Shown here: positions 5,235 to 5,458 of the stretch, in pieces
How positions within the stretch are numbered: the first letter of the stretch is position 1
Layout: every line of letters begins with the position of its first letter
Assembly: GCA_003510345.1 (NCBI GenBank)
Contig: DOMW01000045.1
Span: 1-5,458, forward strand
Direction: 5' to 3'
Length of the DNA stretch: 5,458 nt
DNA from: Clostridiales bacterium
GTDB lineage: Bacteria; Bacillota; Clostridia; Christensenellales; Christensenellaceae
Made by a program: the position numbers and the translations under genes
Notes under the pieces: model-generated
Database searches by the model: none
What the model was told of the DNA's origin: nothing
What the model saw: the letters and a program-made list of their open reading frames with translations, nothing else

Positions 5235-5458
5235 ATGAAAGAAATCAAAGTAGTATTGGACTGGTTCCCAAACACCAACCACACCGGCTATTTCACCGCC
5301 CTTGAAAAAGGCTACTACAAAGCGGAGGGCCTGTCCGTACAGGTTCATGGCAAAGTACACGGCGTCATGGAAACCGAGGGCGCAAACATCATCGTCGCGC
5401 CGCAGCCCTCGATCATGGACGTCATGGCGCGCGGCGGGCGCGTCACCGCCGTTGCTGT
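5235..5458 (+). CDS. THI5/NMT1-domain protein, thiamine-precursor substrate-binding type (partial, 5' end only)
   Basis: The first 74 codons are present and the gene runs off the right edge. The start, M-K-E-I-K-V-V-L-D-W-F-P-N-T-N-H-T-G-Y-F, is the hallmark first strand and ligand loop of the THI5/NMT1 domain. ThiY-type members bind formylaminopyrimidine or hydroxymethylpyrimidine compounds for an ABC transporter; fungal THI5 makes the pyrimidine phosphate. A K-G-Y-Y-K-A-E-G-L element (25-33) follows, as usual in the family. The ATG at 5235 has AAGGAG eight bases upstream. No signal peptide or lipoprotein cysteine exists, and the ykoE stop TAA (5217-5219) is in the same frame, so at most five more residues could be added. 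The stretch after residue 35 is shorter than in typical ThiY proteins, suggesting a subgroup. A role in pyrimidine supply is likely from operon and riboswitch; transport versus synthesis is open. Confidence 0.85.
   Translation, partial: MKEIKVVLDWFPNTNHTGYFTALEKGYYKAEGLSVQVHGKVHGVMETEGANIIVAPQPSIMDVMARGGRVTAVA

Noticed and set aside
1..5458. CRISPR array, tRNA, rRNA or insertion sequence
   Set aside because: No regularly spaced repeats, no tRNA cloverleaf pattern, no rRNA-like segment and no transposase-like protein were seen by reading the window.

Overview
The window looks like a chromosomal piece of an anaerobic Bacillota bacterium, most likely class Clostridia. The grounds are strong AGGAGG-type ribosome binding sites, consensus sigma-A-type promoters, a TPP riboswitch of the transcription-termination type, a YkoE thiamine-precursor transport gene, and an acetyl-CoA hydrolase/CoA-transferase family gene of the 4-hydroxybutyrate type. 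The GC content of the coding part is moderate to high, with GC-ending codons favoured. The genus cannot be named from the sequence alone.

Layout. Positions 1-463 hold no convincing gene: a GC-rich, repeat-like block (about 60-215), an AT-rich stretch, and a perfect 12-bp inverted repeat at 300-332. On the minus strand, reading right to left, come a CoA-transferase (3019-4305), a VOC/glyoxalase-like protein (2579-3007) 11 bp behind it, a 375-bp gap with GC-rich palindromes, a Gfo/Idh/MocA-type oxidoreductase (1097-2203), and an SRAP/YedK-family abasic-site protein (464-1048). On the plus strand a TPP riboswitch leader (about 4398-4601, with an intrinsic terminator) precedes ykoE (4602-5219) and the start of a THI5/NMT1-domain protein (5235 to the window edge).

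How the parts work together. The right side is a thiamine-precursor uptake operon. It is transcribed from a consensus promoter, and TPP should shut it off by favouring the terminator at 4514-4541. An antiterminator that uses the riboswitch 3' strand can be drawn by hand. The CoA-transferase operon starts in the opposite direction from a promoter whose -35 box overlaps the thiamine promoter's -35 box by five bases, so the two promoters probably cannot be occupied at once. The Gfo/Idh and SRAP genes form a separate minus-strand pair.

The points most worth a second look are the fused divergent -35 boxes, the THI5/NMT1 protein that cannot carry a secretion signal because of an in-frame stop just upstream, the Gfo/Idh enzyme lacking the usual EKP lysine, and the SRAP protein with Pro in place of Arg in its Asn-Ala-Arg-x-Glu motif. 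I did not find a clearly new multi-gene system.
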